Below, one piece after another: positions 41,011 through 56,310 of a DNA stretch of 64,000 nt. Position numbers and translations under genes: made by a program. The notes beneath the pieces are model-generated. The model did not search any database, had not been told where the DNA came from, and saw only the letters and a program-made list of their open reading frames with translations. The stretch lies in assembly GCF_029919255.1 (NCBI RefSeq), contig NZ_CP123991.1:2643833-2707832 (forward strand), in the 5' to 3' direction. Each line of letters opens with the position of its first letter. The first letter of the stretch is position 1. The DNA comes from a cyanobacterium endosymbiont of Epithemia clementina EcSB (GTDB lineage: Bacteria; Cyanobacteriota; Cyanobacteriia; Cyanobacteriales; Microcystaceae).

Positions 41011-43413
41011 TTGATTCAACAAGAAACCTTAAACCTTCTCGAATGGCCTCGACTCTGTCAACATTTGTCTACCTTTGCTGCGACAAAACTAGGAGTGTTA
41101 GCCGCCAGAAGACTATCGATTCCTGAGACTATTGAAGAAAGTGAGCAATTATTAGCCCAAACCCAAGAGATTTATCGTTTAGAACAGAATTTAGAAGTTC
41201 AATGGTCTTTTGATGGGATTACTGATATTGGAGACTCTCTAGAACGAGCTAAATTAGGAGGAATACTTTCTGAACAGGAATTGCTCAATATTGCTACTAC
41301 TTTAGCCGGGGTGAGGCGACTGCGGCGAATGATTAATAATCAAGAAGATTGTCCTATTTTAGAGAAATTAGTAGCAGATATTCGGACTTATCCTGAATTA
41401 GAGCAGCAAATTAACCATTGTATTGACGAAGCAGGTAAAGTCGCTGATCGCGCTAGTATCAAATTAGGAGAGATTCGTCGAAACCTCAAAGATGTCCGCG
41501 CTCAGATTTATCAGAAACTCCAAAATATTATCCACCAGCAAGGGGGAGCAGTCCAAGAAGCTGTTATTACCCAACGGGGCGATCGCTTTGTAATTCCTGT
41601 AAAAGCTCCCAAAAAAGATCAAATTAGAGGTATTATTCATGATACTTCTAGCACAGGAGCCACTCTTTATGTCGAACCGGATTCCGTCGTGCAATGGGGT
41701 AACCAACGCCGTCAATATTTACGTCAAGAACAAGTAGAAATAGAAGCTATTCTGCGGACTTTAACTGAAAAAGTTGCTTCTATTTACGATGAACTAGACC
41801 ATTTACTCGGAATAGCTACTGTTCTTGATTTAACAACGGCTAAAGCCCTTTATAGCTTATGGTTAGAAGGAAATGCTCCCGAATTTATTGACCCAACTCA
41901 AGGAGAATTGATCACTCTGCGGCAACTACGTCATCCCCTGCTCGTTTGGCAACAACAACACGAACAAGGTTCTTCTGTCGTTCCTATAAATGTTCAGGTT
42001 GATCCAAAAATTCGAGTTGTAGCAATCACCGGTCCTAACACAGGAGGCAAAACCGTCACCTTAAAAACCATCGGTTTAGCTGCTTTAATGGCTAAAGTTG
42101 GTTTATTTGTTCCTGCCAGAGAACCTGTAAAAATACCTTGGTTTGGACAGATTCTAGCAGACATCGGAGATGAACAGTCAATTGAACAAAGTTTATCTAC
42201 CTTTTCAGGTCATATCCGCCGCATCGTTCGCATTTTAAAATCTCTGAAAACTCCTCTCTCTCCCAACCCCTCTCTTTCCCTTGTCCTCCTTGATGAAGTA
42301 GGTGCAGGAACTGATCCCGCAGAGGGAAGTGCATTAGCGGTCGCTCTCCTTCATTATTTGGCTTATCATGCTTTACTTACCATTGCTAGCACTCATTATG
42401 GAGAATTGAAAGCGTTAAAATACCAAGATGACCGTTTTGAGAATGCGTCGGTAGAATTTGATGATCAAACTCTTTCTCCCACTTATCGTCTATTGTGGGG
42501 AATCCCAGGCCGTTCTAATGCCCTAACTGTTGCTGGTCGATTAGGGTTACAAATGGAGATTATTGAAGAGGCTAAAACTCGTATTGGAGGGTTTTCTGAA
42601 GAAATCAATGAAGTTATTGCTGGGTTAGAAAAACAACGACGAGAACAGGAACAAAAAGCACAAGAAGCTAGTAACTTGTTACAACAAACTAAGAAGTTTT
42701 ATACAGAAATTTTAGAAAAAACTTCATCGTTACAACAACGAGAACAGTCGTTGAAACAATATCAAGAACAAGAAGTTCAAAAGGCAATTGCCCAGGCAAA
42801 AGAAGAAATTGCTCAAGTTATTCGTCAATTGCAAAAGGGAAAAAAAACGGGACAACAAGCACAAAAAGCTACAGCCACTTTACAAGAAATCGGTGAACGT
42901 CAATTATCTAAACTGGAACAATGTAAATATGCTTATAAGCCCAAAGTTGGAGAAAAAATTAAATTACTAAGATTTGGACAGACAGCAGATGTATTAGCAA
43001 TAGATGAAGAACAAGAAGAAGTTACTGTTCGTTTTGGATTAATGAAAATGATCGTTTCTTTTACTAAGATTGAATCTCTAGATGGGAAAAAAGTTGAAGT
43101 TACTGCGAGAAAAAAAGTTCCTATTGTTACTCCATCGGAAAAACAAAAATCTCAATCCGTTCCGATGATTAGAACATCTCAAAATACATTAGATATTCGA
43201 GGTAGTCGAGTTGCTGAAGCAGAATCAAATTTAGAAAATGCGATTTCTAAAATTACTCAATCAGGGGTTTTATGGGTTATTCATGGCAAAGGAACTGGAA
43301 AACTACGTCAAGGAGTTCATGCATTTTTAAAGTTACATCCCCAAATAGATAAGTTTGAATTAGCACCTCAAAATGAAGGAGGTTCAGGAGTAACTATTGC
43401 TTATTTGAAATAG
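41011..43413 (+). CDS. mutS2: Endonuclease/ATPase MutS2
   Basis: An 800-residue MutS-family protein. It starts at a TTG codon; the N-terminus MIQQETLNLLEWPRLCQHL matches the family and no in-frame ATG fits better. The ATPase domain has Walker A GPNTGGKTVTLKT and Walker B LVLLDEVGAGTDPAEG. A coiled coil (~residues 530-630) leads to a C-terminal Smr domain with LDIRG and HGKGTGKLRQGV, the nuclease motif. MutS2 is linked to suppression of recombination and to rescue of collided ribosomes in bacteria. Intact. Confidence 0.94.
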   Translation: MIQQETLNLLEWPRLCQHLSTFAATKLGVLAARRLSIPETIEESEQLLAQTQEIYRLEQNLEVQWSFDGITDIGDSLERAKLGGILSEQELLNIATTLAGVRRLRRMINNQEDCPILEKLVADIRTYPELEQQINHCIDEAGKVADRASIKLGEIRRNLKDVRAQIYQKLQNIIHQQGGAVQEAVITQRGDRFVIPVKAPKKDQIRGIIHDTSSTGATLYVEPDSVVQWGNQRRQYLRQEQVEIEAILRTLTEKVASIYDELDHLLGIATVLDLTTAKALYSLWLEGNAPEFIDPTQGELITLRQLRHPLLVWQQQHEQGSSVVPINVQVDPKIRVVAITGPNTGGKTVTLKTIGLAALMAKVGLFVPAREPVKIPWFGQILADIGDEQSIEQSLSTFSGHIRRIVRILKSLKTPLSPNPSLSLVLLDEVGAGTDPAEGSALAVALLHYLAYHALLTIASTHYGELKALKYQDDRFENASVEFDDQTLSPTYRLLWGIPGRSNALTVAGRLGLQMEIIEEAKTRIGGFSEEINEVIAGLEKQRREQEQKAQEASNLLQQTKKFYTEILEKTSSLQQREQSLKQYQEQEVQKAIAQAKEEIAQVIRQLQKGKKTGQQAQKATATLQEIGERQLSKLEQCKYAYKPKVGEKIKLLRFGQTADVLAIDEEQEEVTVRFGLMKMIVSFTKIESLDGKKVEVTARKKVPIVTPSEKQKSQSVPMIRTSQNTLDIRGSRVAEAESNLENAISKITQSGVLWVIHGKGTGKLRQGVHAFLKLHPQIDKFELAPQNEGGSGVTIAYLK

Positions 43414-45851
43414 TTAATTGTCAATAGTTAATTCTAGTCTAACATCTAAGTACCATTAGAATTAAGTATTTATATATGATTACCAATTGTAATAAGTATT
43501 ACAACGTACAAATAACACATTTTAACTTAGCATAGTTTTTAACTTTAATTTTTATTAAGTAAATTTATTGTTTTGCTAATCTATTTATAGTTGTGTACTT
43601 AGTTTATAAAAAAACTAACTTTTTACTACATAATTCTCTTATTTAACTAAGACAAATAAAACTAACTAAATTTACAAAAAATATTATTTTTTTATATATA
43701 AATAAAATTAATATTGTAATTATTTAATGTTATTAACCACTTATAAAGCAATATGTTTTGTTAAAATTAAAAACATATTTTTTGGACATTAAGTAAACTT
43801 AGTTTTTGATTAATTTTATTCATTTTATGAGTTTAGTAAATCATGATTAATTCTAAAATATTTTTTCTAATTACATTTTTTTAAAAATTATTATTTCTAT
43901 GTCTTTGGTTTAAATGTAGTTTATTTAAACAGATATTTAAGAATTTAAAATAAATGTACTTTAATCCTTAAATTCTATAGCTACAAAATTATTCACAGTT
44001 CCTAAAACTAATATGTATAGGTTTTATTAAACTAAAAATAGTTAACTTATAATTAGAAATTAAGAACAGTAAATAAAGAATAATTAATTTTTTTTTGACA
44101 ATTAAAAACATGTCATATGTTAATAGGGTTAAAGACTTAAAATATCCAATAAAAGTGATAAGTATTACTTTAAAATTTATGAAAAAATACAAACTTTTAC
44201 ACAAAATAAATTATGTTTTTTTCTCTTCTAATTTAGAAAAAGTACTGTTTTAATTAAAACTAAAATTGTAAAAAAATGTGAAAGACAATATAGAAGAGAA
44301 TGTATCAGACTTTTAGTCATAACACAAAAAGGTTAAGTAAATAAAGAACAGAACCTATCTAAATTTTGGTTATACCGAACTGACTAATACAAAATTCACT
44401 AGTGACATGCTAAGTTAAAAAACTTCTGAATTGAATATTGACAACGTTTTTTAACTTCTAAGATCTCCTTTTAATTAACTTTAATTTGTTGTTAATGTCT
44501 TTTACTGTTCTTTGAGTCGTTTCTTAGTCACAATAGGCAATATCTTTTTAAATTTTATTTAAACTAATACATTTATAAGAGGAATAGTATCTGTGAGCTC
44601 TTTAGCTTCTAGTTAAAAGTTTTTGATAAAAATAATTTATTATTAACTAATTTAATTGGATAGTATTTATCCACTAAACTAGTATAGTAGCTGATAGAAT
44701 CAACTTATTCATTATATTTTTATAAATTTTCTCAATGTCTATATTTACCTTTCCAATTTTTATAAAAAAATATTTAAACAAATTTTTTGCCTATTATACT
44801 ATTTATTTAGATCTTCTTGTTTCTATAATTTTAACCCTCACTACTTCATCTAAATCTACTATTATTACATAATAACTTCCTTATCTTTTAATCACAGCAA
44901 TTACATCAATTACCAACTATTGTGATGTCCTAATTTTTTGGTTTATTTTTTTGCCTAAATTTCTGATCATGATTTCTATTTATTATTGCCTTATCTTAAT
45001 TTATTTTAGTGATGTTAAAATGCAGCTATTTATTTTTTGTCCTATCATTTTAAATGAACTCAATTATATTAAATATTTTTATTATTATTAATTACATGAT
45101 AATTAATAATAATCTTTTATGAGATAAACACCTTTTTCTATTCAAGACAAATCGCTCATATTTAATTTATGATTTTTATCAAGTTTTATGCTAAAAAATA
45201 GAATAAATATTCGCTTAATATAAAGAGAAAACTTGTTTTTTGTATTTTCATTTAAATTTAACAGCTAGTAGCATTAAGCATTTTCAAATTTGAAATTTCA
45301 TCCATAAAACTATGTTTAGTATTTGTACTTGATACAATAGCAATAAAATAAGTGAAGGTTTTGAGTTTAATATAATTGAGTTTAAATACCAATTCTGCTA
45401 AGATATTAGCTATATAATAATTATTTTTTAATAAAATTAAAATTAACAATCTAACTTTATTTTTATATATTGAAAATATATAATCTAGCTCTTATGAATA
45501 TTTTTTTAAATAAAAGGATTAAACAGTACTTAATAAATGAGATAAAAATAATTTTATTTATCTTAAAATAAGAAAATGAATTAATTATTAATCAAATAAG
45601 AAATTGATTTTATAAGAAAACTAAAAAGTTAAAATCTGCTCTCCGTTATCTCTTCATTAGAGTGTTAGTTTTACCTAAATAAGAGATTATGTAGAACCTA
45701 TTATTTGGGGTGTAGTTATGTTAAAATCCAAAAGGATATAAAAATAAATCTAATTATCTAAATTATAATTAGGCTTTTAATTAGACATTTTTTGTCTCTT
45801 TTTAAGACAATATTCCCTTAATCTGCAACCTTTAATGGAGTTGATTACCCT
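43414..45851. other. 2.4-kb empty AT-rich stretch
   Basis: No gene, RNA or recognisable remnant on either strand. Short open frames (43989-44204, 45258-45449 on the minus strand) are low-complexity chance frames. The last 60 bases hold the gyrA leader. Confidence 0.6.
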
Positions 45852-48434
45852 ATGACTGCCTCTCAAGATCGGATTATTCCCACAGACTTGAGTAATGAAA
45901 TGTCCCGTTCTTATTTAGAATACGCCATGAGCGTTATCGTAGGACGGGCATTACCCGATGCTAGGGATGGGTTAAAACCAGTCCACCGTCGTATTCTCTA
46001 CGCCATGTACGAACTAGGTTTGATTCCTGAACGCCCTTTTCGAAAGTGTGCAAGGGTGGTTGGGGAAGTCTTAGGGAAATATCACCCCCACGGTGATACC
46101 GCCGTTTATGATGCACTGGTAAGGATGGCGCAGAATTTTTCCATGCGAAATCCACTAATTGAAGGGCATGGAAATTTTGGCTCGGTAGATAATGATCCCC
46201 CTGCAGCTATGCGTTATACCGAGTGTCGTCTACAATCGTTATCAACAAATGCTTTATTAAGAGATATTGAATCAGAAACAGTTGATTTTGCTGATAACTT
46301 TGACGGCTCGCAACAAGAACCTGTCGTACTTCCTGCTAGAATTCCCCAATTACTACTTAATGGTTCTTCGGGAATTGCAGTAGGGATGGCGACCAATATC
46401 CCTCCCCATAATTTAGGGGAATTGATAGAGGGAACCGTAGCTTTAATCGATGAACCAGAGATAGAAGAAGTAAAACTGAGAAAAATTATTCCTGGACCTG
46501 ATTTCCCTACTGGAGGACAAATATTAGGTAGATCAGGTATTAAGGATGCTTATACTACTGGACGTGGTTCGATTACCATGCGAGGAGTGGCGACTATTAC
46601 CACCGTTGAACAACGGGGAAAACCTGATCGCGAAGCCATCATTGTCACCCAATTGCCTTATCAAACTAACAAAGCAGCTTTAATTGAACGAATTGCCGAT
46701 CTAGTTAACGATAAACGTATTGAAGGGATCTCTGATATTAGAGACGAGAGTGATCGCGACGGAATGCGGATTGTGATTGAACTAAAGCGGGATGCTTATC
46801 CCCGTGTTGTTCTCAATAACCTCTATAAACAAACCCCAATTCAAAGTAATTTTGGGGCGAATATGCTAGCATTGGTTAATGGAGAACCACAATTACTCAC
46901 TATCAAAGGCTTTCTTCAAGTTTTCCTTGATTTTCGCATTGAGACTATCACTAAACGAACTAAATACGAGTTACGCAAAGCTGAAGAAAGGGATCATCTA
47001 TTAAAAGGGTTACTAATCGCCCTAGATAACTTAGATGCAGTTATTCGATTAATTCGCCAAGCGGCTGATACAGCCACCGCAAAAGAAGAATTAGTTGAAC
47101 AATTTAGTCTTTCTGTAGTTCAAGCAGACGCTATTCTACAAATGCAACTACGTCGTCTCACTGCGTTAGAAGCTGACAAGATTCATGCTGAACACGAAGA
47201 ATTACAGGCAAAAATTGTTGATTTACAAGATATTTTAGCTAAGCGTGAACGTATCGAAACCATTATCAAAGAAGAACTTCAACAAATTAAATCTATCCAT
47301 GCTACCCCTCGTTGTACTGAAATTATCCGTGACGACGGAGAAATCATTGATACTGATTTAATTGCTAATGAGCAAGCGATTATTCTTCTTACAGAACAAG
47401 GATACATTAAACGGATGCCTGTTAGTACCTTTGGGGCACAAAGTAGGGCAACACGGGGTAAAGCAGCAGCAAAAATAAAAGAAAATGATGTAGTAGAACA
47501 TTTCTTAAGCTGTTGTGATCACAATCAAGTACTATTTTTTAGCGATCGCGGCGTCGTCTATGGTATTCCTGCTTATCAAATTCCCGCAGCCTCTCGAACT
47601 GCTAGGGGAGTTCCCATAGTCCAAATGTTACCCATTCCCAAAGACGAAAAAATTACTTCCGTTGTAGCCGTAAGTGAGTTTAGCGAGGACATATATCTTA
47701 TTATGTTGACTCGTAAAGGATACATCAAAAAAACAGCCTTAGCCGCCTTTAGTAATATTCGCGCCAACGGGTTAATTGCTATTTCTTTAGGAGAGGGAGA
47801 TCAACTGCGTTGGGTAAGACTAGCCAGGGCAGAAGATAGCATCATTATTGGGACACGCCAAGGGATGGCCATTCATTTTCATGCTAATCACCAGCAATTG
47901 CGACCTCTAGGACGATCCACACGAGGAGTTAAGGCCATGAAGTTAAAGTCAGACGACAACTTCATCAGTATGGATATTCTTTCAAGTCAAGTAATAGCCG
48001 GAATGGAGAATACACAAGAAGAGGAAGACGAAGAGTTACTCGAAACTGAAGAATTACTCGAAACCGAAGAAATCACTGGTGGCCCGTGGGTATTAGCCAT
48101 TACTAATGGAGGGTATGGAAAGCGGGTTCCAGTTAATAAATTTCGTCTCCAAAATCGGGCAGGAATGGGGGTTAAAGCCATTAAGTTTAAATCTAAAACT
48201 GATCGTCTAGCATCGTTGCATATTGTGAATGAAGATAACGAGTTGATGATTGTGTCTAACCGAGGAATTATTATTCGTCAAGCAGTTAATGCTATTTCTC
48301 TGCAATCCCGTATGGCTACGGGAGTTCGGGTACAAAAGTTGGACAATGATGACGCAATTGCTGCTGTTGCCTTAGTTCCTCAAGCCGCACAAGGGGAAGA
48401 AAGTAACGAAGTAAACGAAAGTGAAGAGGAATAG
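45852..48434 (+). CDS. gyrA: DNA gyrase subunit A
   Basis: An 860-residue subunit that cuts and rejoins DNA to introduce negative supercoils. The catalytic Tyr122 lies in [11 protein letters not shown] and the quinolone region reads [17 protein letters not shown] with Thr at position 83. The C-terminal beta-pinwheel begins near [13 protein letters not shown] (the GyrA-box position). An acidic insert, [18 protein letters not shown] (about residues 719-736), contains a tandem duplication and the tail is also acidic ([12 protein letters not shown]). GyrB faces it across 2.3 kb. Confidence 0.96.
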   Translation: MTASQDRIIPTDLSNEMSRSYLEYAMSVIVGRALPDARDGLKPVHRRILYAMYELGLIPERPFRKCARVVGEVLGKYHPHGDTAVYDALVRMAQNFSMRNPLIEGHGNFGSVDNDPPAAMRYTECRLQSLSTNALLRDIESETVDFADNFDGSQQEPVVLPARIPQLLLNGSSGIAVGMATNIPPHNLGELIEGTVALIDEPEIEEVKLRKIIPGPDFPTGGQILGRSGIKDAYTTGRGSITMRGVATITTVEQRGKPDREAIIVTQLPYQTNKAALIERIADLVNDKRIEGISDIRDESDRDGMRIVIELKRDAYPRVVLNNLYKQTPIQSNFGANMLALVNGEPQLLTIKGFLQVFLDFRIETITKRTKYELRKAEERDHLLKGLLIALDNLDAVIRLIRQAADTATAKEELVEQFSLSVVQADAILQMQLRRLTALEADKIHAEHEELQAKIVDLQDILAKRERIETIIKEELQQIKSIHATPRCTEIIRDDGEIIDTDLIANEQAIILLTEQGYIKRMPVSTFGAQSRATRGKAAAKIKENDVVEHFLSCCDHNQVLFFSDRGVVYGIPAYQIPAASRTARGVPIVQMLPIPKDEKITSVVAVSEFSEDIYLIMLTRKGYIKKTALAAFSNIRANGLIAISLGEGDQLRWVRLARAEDSIIIGTRQGMAIHFHANHQQLRPLGRSTRGVKAMKLKSDDNFISMDILSSQVIAGMENTQEEEDEELLETEELLETEEITGGPWVLAITNGGYGKRVPVNKFRLQNRAGMGVKAIKFKSKTDRLASLHIVNEDNELMIVSNRGIIIRQAVNAISLQSRMATGVRVQKLDNDDAIAAVALVPQAAQGEESNEVNESEEE

Positions 48435-50740
48435 ATTTATGAGTAGGGATTAACAATCGTTGACCCCTACTAGAAGTTAGGCATTGGCGAATCGACTTAA
48501 ATATAAAATCTCTTATAGAGAAAACAGCAGTTGTTCTAAATTGAAGCAATAAAAGTTAATCATAATTTTTAATTACAAGTTTGTTTATAAATCCTTTAGG
48601 GTATAAGTTGTCTTAACTTCAAGAAACAATTAGTGTTGAGGTTAGTACCAGTTATAAATCAACTTTTTAACTGGTATTAACTCTAATTTAATAAATGTGA
48701 GTTCCGAAGTTGGTAGAGCTTTTCAAAGAGTTAGTAAGTAATATATTCTCAGTTTCTAAATAGTCAGTGAATTAGATTTGTCTTTAACGCATGGATAAGT
48801 TTATCATCATCTATTTTGCCTTAAGCTTAAGAGTTAATATTTGCCACAGTCGTTTACAATCAAATTCAGTTTAAATTCCTAATACCATCCCACAGAATTT
48901 TGATCTCATCCAACTAAGCCTTTAAAAACTCATTGTACTTTACTCTCAGCCTAATAGCAGACTTATATCGGAGTCAAATCGATAAAACTAACTTCTATAA
49001 TTTTTCTGTCGCAAATCTGTAATAAATAGCATAGTAGTATTATTTTCCAGGATATAAGTAGAGAAAATGATTATAGTTTTCTAGGTTAGGAAATACTTTT
49101 TTACAATGCAGAAGAATCTGTAATTAATAAAATTCTCTAAAGGTTAGATATTATAACAGATAAAAAGTAATTAAAATTATCATAACTGTATCTATTATCG
49201 AACAAAAACAGTATCTTTTTTCTGATAAATACTCTCAGTCAAGAAACAGAGTAAGAATACTGTTCAAACTTTAATAGAAGTCATCTAAATTGCAAAATAC
49301 CATTAATAGATAATCAAAATTAAATCTGAAGATAATTATCTCTTGAAGTTAATTTCAATAAAATTACTACTTGACAGAAAAACAAAAATTATCTTTTTAT
49401 TACAAAATAAAAAAACATAGCAAGCATTTGTGATTTAATAATCATGCTATAATTGCACCAACAAAGTTCTATTTCCTTACCATTAAAATCGCACCAATAA
49501 AGTTTATCAAGATCGTCAGTATATGAGTTAGAGATATCCCCTTAAGTGATTATTCAGGTGTTTATCCAAGTAAATCTTCATTAGTCTAGTTGCACTTAAT
49601 GTCATGAAGTGTTCAGTCAAGAACTAAATTTTGTAAAAAAGAGAAGAATCTATACAGCTAAGACTGGCTTTAAAAGTTGTTCAAAAAGTCTTATAAACTA
49701 GTGTTGAAATCGCTTCTCAAAGAAATAGAATCAATTAGTCATAGCTCGAAAGTTTATTAAAAGAGCTAGAAACATATTTTTGAAGAGAAAAAAATAATTA
49801 GGACTTGATGAAATTATTCTCTTTAAAAAAAGCAAAAATTATGCGATAGTATTAGTAGATCTAAAAATTAGAAGCCCTATATTCCAATTCTAGAATAGAA
49901 ATAAATAAGTAATAAAATAATGGTCATCTAGTTTGATTTAAGAGTTATTGAGTTGAATAAGAGAAGTCGGTTCAAATTTGTGAATATACTTAAATATACT
50001 ATAGACAGTACCATCAAAGAAATAGTTTTTAATGCCCAAAATAGTAACGAAAAATTTTATGTAATGGAACATATTAATAATGAGTCATATTGCAAAATAA
50101 AATAAAAAATAAGGAATATTAGCAAAACTAAAAAATCAAAGAAAGAGAGATAAAAAACTAGCTCAAATAAGCTATAGAAAAGATTTTGTACTCAAGAGAA
50201 AAAGATTATGAGTTACCAAGAGTAAGCTAAGACAGAAGAAGTAAAACAAAGTGTCTGTAGTATTAGGGAATATCTATTAAATAGAATAAAATATAAAATA
50301 CACTTTTCTGCTCGAATAACGAGTGATGTGGCTTTCTATAAATTCCTAGAGTGAACGAAAACTACCGATCAATATTTTCTAAATAGTTGTCAGATAATAA
50401 ATAGATAACTCGACAAAATATAAGCTTGATTTTAAGAATCAAACTATCTAAGTAATTAAAAAATTAATTAAGCAGAAAATTAAATTGATTAGACAGTAAT
50501 CTCATGGCTTAATTAACTTTGATTGTTTTAGAAGGGGAGTCTTATCAGACTAGTATTTTTTTACTGATTTTTTATCACACTCGATCTTAAGGATCATGAG
50601 AATAATTAACTTTTTTAAAAAGTTAATTTGGTGTAGGGTAATTGTCCGTTTTCAACAAAATATTTTAACTGAAAGATACAAGAGATTTGTACCGAATGTT
50701 CATTTGTTATTTACGCTGTACCGAACATTCAGTACAGAGG
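48435..50740. other. 2.3-kb empty stretch between convergent gyrA and gyrB
   Basis: No gene recognised on either strand. A 14-bp hairpin near gyrB (50688-50736) is the only clear structure. Some of 48780-48960 is less AT-rich and may be an old remnant. Confidence 0.55.
50688..50736 (-). terminator. Hairpin directly after gyrB
   Basis: Arms 50688-50701 and 50723-50736 (14 bp, one mismatch, 21-base loop) begin 5 bases after the gyrB stop. No strong T run follows on the minus strand. Confidence 0.5.
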
Positions 50741-52702
<1,962 letters not shown>

Positions 52703-53487
52703 TTACAGGGGAACTTCTAACCCCTCGATGGCAAAATCTTCAAAAATTCTAACACATAAGGTTTAAAGACTGCTTTAGAGAGGTTTAGAGAGAGTTTTTT
52801 ATTTGGGTGTGGACAATAATTTTAAAGGCAAATTTAGAGTAAAATTTTAACTTTTGACTGAATGTAGAAGTCAATAACTGTTGACCTATATTTTCGACTT
52901 ATAAAAATAAATTGGGAAAATTTACTTATTTTCAGATAAGTTTAAATTTATAGGCTCAACTACTGATTTTTAAAAACTTTAAATAACACAATTAATTATT
53001 TTAATGAATTTTATTGAATATAGATTAAGATGTCTGAATATAGAAAATATTACTTGTTTTAAAACAAAAACTTAAGAAGTTTAAATATAAAAAAGCAAAA
53101 CAAATAATAACTAAGCTAAAAAATAAAAAAAATTATCGTCTAGGACAGAAATAGAAGTATGATGTTAAAATTTATTGATTGAAATATTTTTTGTGTAAAG
53201 TATAAAGTTTATGTATACCTTGAACAATTGAACATTATGTAAATACAAAATTTACGATAAAAACAAAATTAAAAAAATATGTCAACTTACATCCAGTATT
53301 TTCTGAGTTTTCAGAGAAAACAAAAAATATTTTAAACTGAAAATATCAAATTAATAAAAAAAGATAAAATTTTAAAAAAATATTTTAATAACAACTTATA
53401 ATTTACTAATTAAAGTCTTATTTATTTTTAATAATTAATTAATTATTTTTAATAGTTAACTATACAATATCTTTTTAAAAAAAGAAG

Positions 53488-53517
53488 AACTACAATTTTA
53501 TCTCTAAAATCGTAGTT
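53488..53517. repeat. 13-bp inverted repeat (one mismatch), 4-base loop
   Basis: Arms 53488-53500 and 53505-53517. No neighbouring gene. Confidence 0.65.
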
Positions 53518-53770
53518 AGTTATTACAGGTTATGGAAAATCAATAGAAAAGTTTATTGATGTATATGCAACGTTAGAGTTGAAGATAAATTATTGCTGAT
53601 ATTTCTAATTCCTGGTCTTCTTATGAAGATATACCCAGAATCATTCGCTATTTTTTTAAAAAATAACCATAAAATAGCTATAAATTAACTGTATAAAGCA
53701 ATTTTTTTGTTATATTGACTTGAATATCTAGTAAATTTTATTGTTGCTATTATAGTAACAAAAGATATAT

Positions 53771-53808
53771 TTACATTTATGATTTATATGAAAAAATCAT
53801 AAATGTAA
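53771..53808. repeat. Perfect 15-bp inverted repeat, 8-base loop
   Basis: Arms 53771-53785 and 53794-53808. AT-rich, so chance is less negligible than for the G+C-containing stems. Confidence 0.6.
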
Positions 53809-54100
53809 TATAAACATAGTTTGTGGACAGAAAAATATGTTTATATTTAACTATAACTTGGCTCTTAAAACTTAATATTTTTTTATTAAAATTAAGAAAA
53901 TAAATAACAAAATCTATTGTTTTCTTTCTTTAAAGAATTAAGTTTTTATACTCTCAAAATGAACATTATATTTAGAGCAAAAATTTCTATTGACGTAGAA
54001 ATTTTTAAACCCCTCTAGTATTTAATCTTAATTAAATTAAAACCATCAATGAGATGTAATTGCTATTCATGACAAAGTAGTAACTATTTCATTAGAAAAT

Positions 54101-54152
54101 AATATTACTTACTATGAGCGCAACTGAAACTACTCTCATAGTAAGCAATATT
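54101..54152. repeat. 18-bp inverted repeat (one mismatch), 16-base loop
   Basis: Arms 54101-54118 and 54135-54152, of mixed composition. No gene within a kilobase. Confidence 0.75.
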
Positions 54153-55023
54153 ATTAAGCCATTCTTAATGGTCAACATGCTATTATACTTTAATTCTAAA
54201 ATCATTATTTTGATTTTACTTTTTCCATTACTTATTCGAATATGAGGGTAATGACAATAATTAAAAATTATATCAGAAGGCTATTGATTTAGGTTTTAAT
54301 TATCGTTTTTTTAAAAAAATAAAGTGGCTATTAAAAATAAATTATTTTTAATTTAATTAAATTAGCTCAATTTTCTTTAGTTTTGCATATTAACTTATAG
54401 AAAGTAAATAAATATCATTGTAACCAGATAAATCCTATTTCAAGAAAAACTAACTGAAAGCAGTATCAAATTAAATAAATTAATTTATTTTAAATACAAG
54501 TTAAATACAAGCTAACTATAGTTGATTTGTATCTTAATCATTATTCCACTATTGAAGTCTCATACTGTAAATACTAGAAAATAGTATTACAATTACAAAT
54601 TGTAACAATGAACTTAATGTTATTTAACAATTAAAATAATATCACAACTTTTTAAATTGGATAATTATATTTATGTTGTTAAACAAGTATTTAAAATGAT
54701 TTAAAACTAAAATTATAAATACTTAAATAGTTGTCATTTCTTTTCCATTATCTCAGTTTGACTTTTTCTGCACCTCATTTAAGCAAAATCAAGTAGTTAA
54801 TTTACCCATTATTAAACTACCAGAACTCAAAACAGAATTAGAAGTAAGATTGATCAATCTAGTAAAAGCAACTTTGTTTAAATAGAAATTAACATTGTTA
54901 AATATATAGTTAAAACATTAAGATCAGTTCTTTATTTTACTCATATTTCATGAAATTTTTATATTTGTTAAAAACATAAGGATTATGTCGCTGATATTAG
55001 TCAATCTTAAATTTAATAAAAAA

Positions 55024-55061
55024 ATATATCTTACTTCCTATTTATAGGAAGTAAGATATAT
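55024..55061. repeat. Perfect 18-bp inverted repeat, 2-base loop
   Basis: Arms 55024-55041 and 55044-55061 are exact reverse complements. It lies about 650 bases before the dead SPFH gene. Confidence 0.8.
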
Positions 55062-55689
55062 GCTTAATTTTGATGGTTTGTTATTTAACACTATTTTAAA
55101 TAGGTTAAAATCATCCTAAAATTTAGCCTAATTACTATTGATAAATTAATAGCTTCCTGTAAAATAAGATGCTATTAATTAAATTTAATTTCAATTAATA
55201 TTGATTTTCTATTATTTAAAAAATAAAAAAACAATAAGTATTTATTATGTGATTGAATAACGATAAAGTACTAAAAAAATTAAGCATAATATTAACAAAT
55301 ACTTCTGCTGATTCGGGAGATATAGTTCCAGAAAATAAGTATAAATACAATCCAGCTAAGAGCACAAAATAAAAATAAAAGGAGATTATTTTTGTAGTTA
55401 TTCCTCAATTGGGCATAAATATCATCAATATCTAAAAGGGTAAGACAAAAATATTAGTAGTATTAAACAATAAATTAAGATTAAGTATTTTAAGGCTTTA
55501 TGAAGTTTACATAGTATTAATTATCTAATTAAACTGTTCAAAACAATTAAAACTATCATGGAAAATATGGTAGGTTGTTGTATATTTTAATCTTGATTTT
55601 GATTGATTTTGAAAACTTCTACATGCTCAATTGCTTACTAATGTAGTTAATTACTGGTGTTATCTTATAAAAGATTTCATCTAAGCAGT

Positions 55690-56310
55690 ATTTGTTATTA
55701 TTATTGATAATGTGGTTTATAAAAAGACGATTTTGGAAAAGGGTTTAGATATTTCCTCCAATCTTGTATTGCCAAAGACAATGTTACAATAACTGTTGAT
55801 GCGGTGGTTTATTGGCAAATTGTGGATATAGAGAAAGCTTTCTATAAAATAGAAAATTTTCAATTTGCTATAGTTAATTTACTTTTAACTCAAATTGCCT
55901 CGGAAATGGGTAGATTAGAACTTAATCAAACATTTTCACAGACCCCTGGGGATTTAAAATAACCCGTGTAGAATTGTGCGATATTATCCCATCAAAAGCA
56001 ATTCAAGATTCTATGGAATTACAAATGGTTGCTAAACCCCAAAAACGTGCAGCTATTTTAAGTTCAGAAAGTCAACAGAACTCTAATATAAATTTAGTCC
56101 AACGAAAAGCTAAAGCGATGGGTTTAGAAGTAGAATTGTCCAAGCTTTGGTGATTATCTCACAAAAAATAAGCACTGATTTTATGTCCATTAAGATCTAC
56201 AATTTGTCTTAGCTCAAAACTATTCAGACATGGGGCTTACTATTGACAATAATTAAAGTAGCAAAGTAATGTTTATAGACCATTGTAATAATATTTTTAT
56301 ATTAGAACAG
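55690..56310 (+). pseudogene. Decayed SPFH/band-7 (stomatin/prohibitin-like) protein
   Basis: Read over shifting frames: [10 protein letters not shown], then [20 protein letters not shown] and [33 protein letters not shown], then after an internal deletion [29 protein letters not shown] and KRAAIL, and finally LAQNYSDMGLTI with VMFID. This is the SPFH core and C-terminal helix of membrane-scaffold proteins, in order. Frameshifts, a deletion of about 15 residues after NQTF and several stops make it dead. Its N-terminal membrane anchor is not readable. Confidence 0.85.

Noticed and set aside
43989-45449. Two short minus-strand frames in the empty 43-46 kb stretch
   Set aside because: Chance frames in very AT-rich DNA; no start context and no recognisable domains.
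48775-48960. Possible gene remnant between gyrA and gyrB
   Set aside because: Slightly less AT-rich, but no frame on either strand gives a recognisable peptide series.
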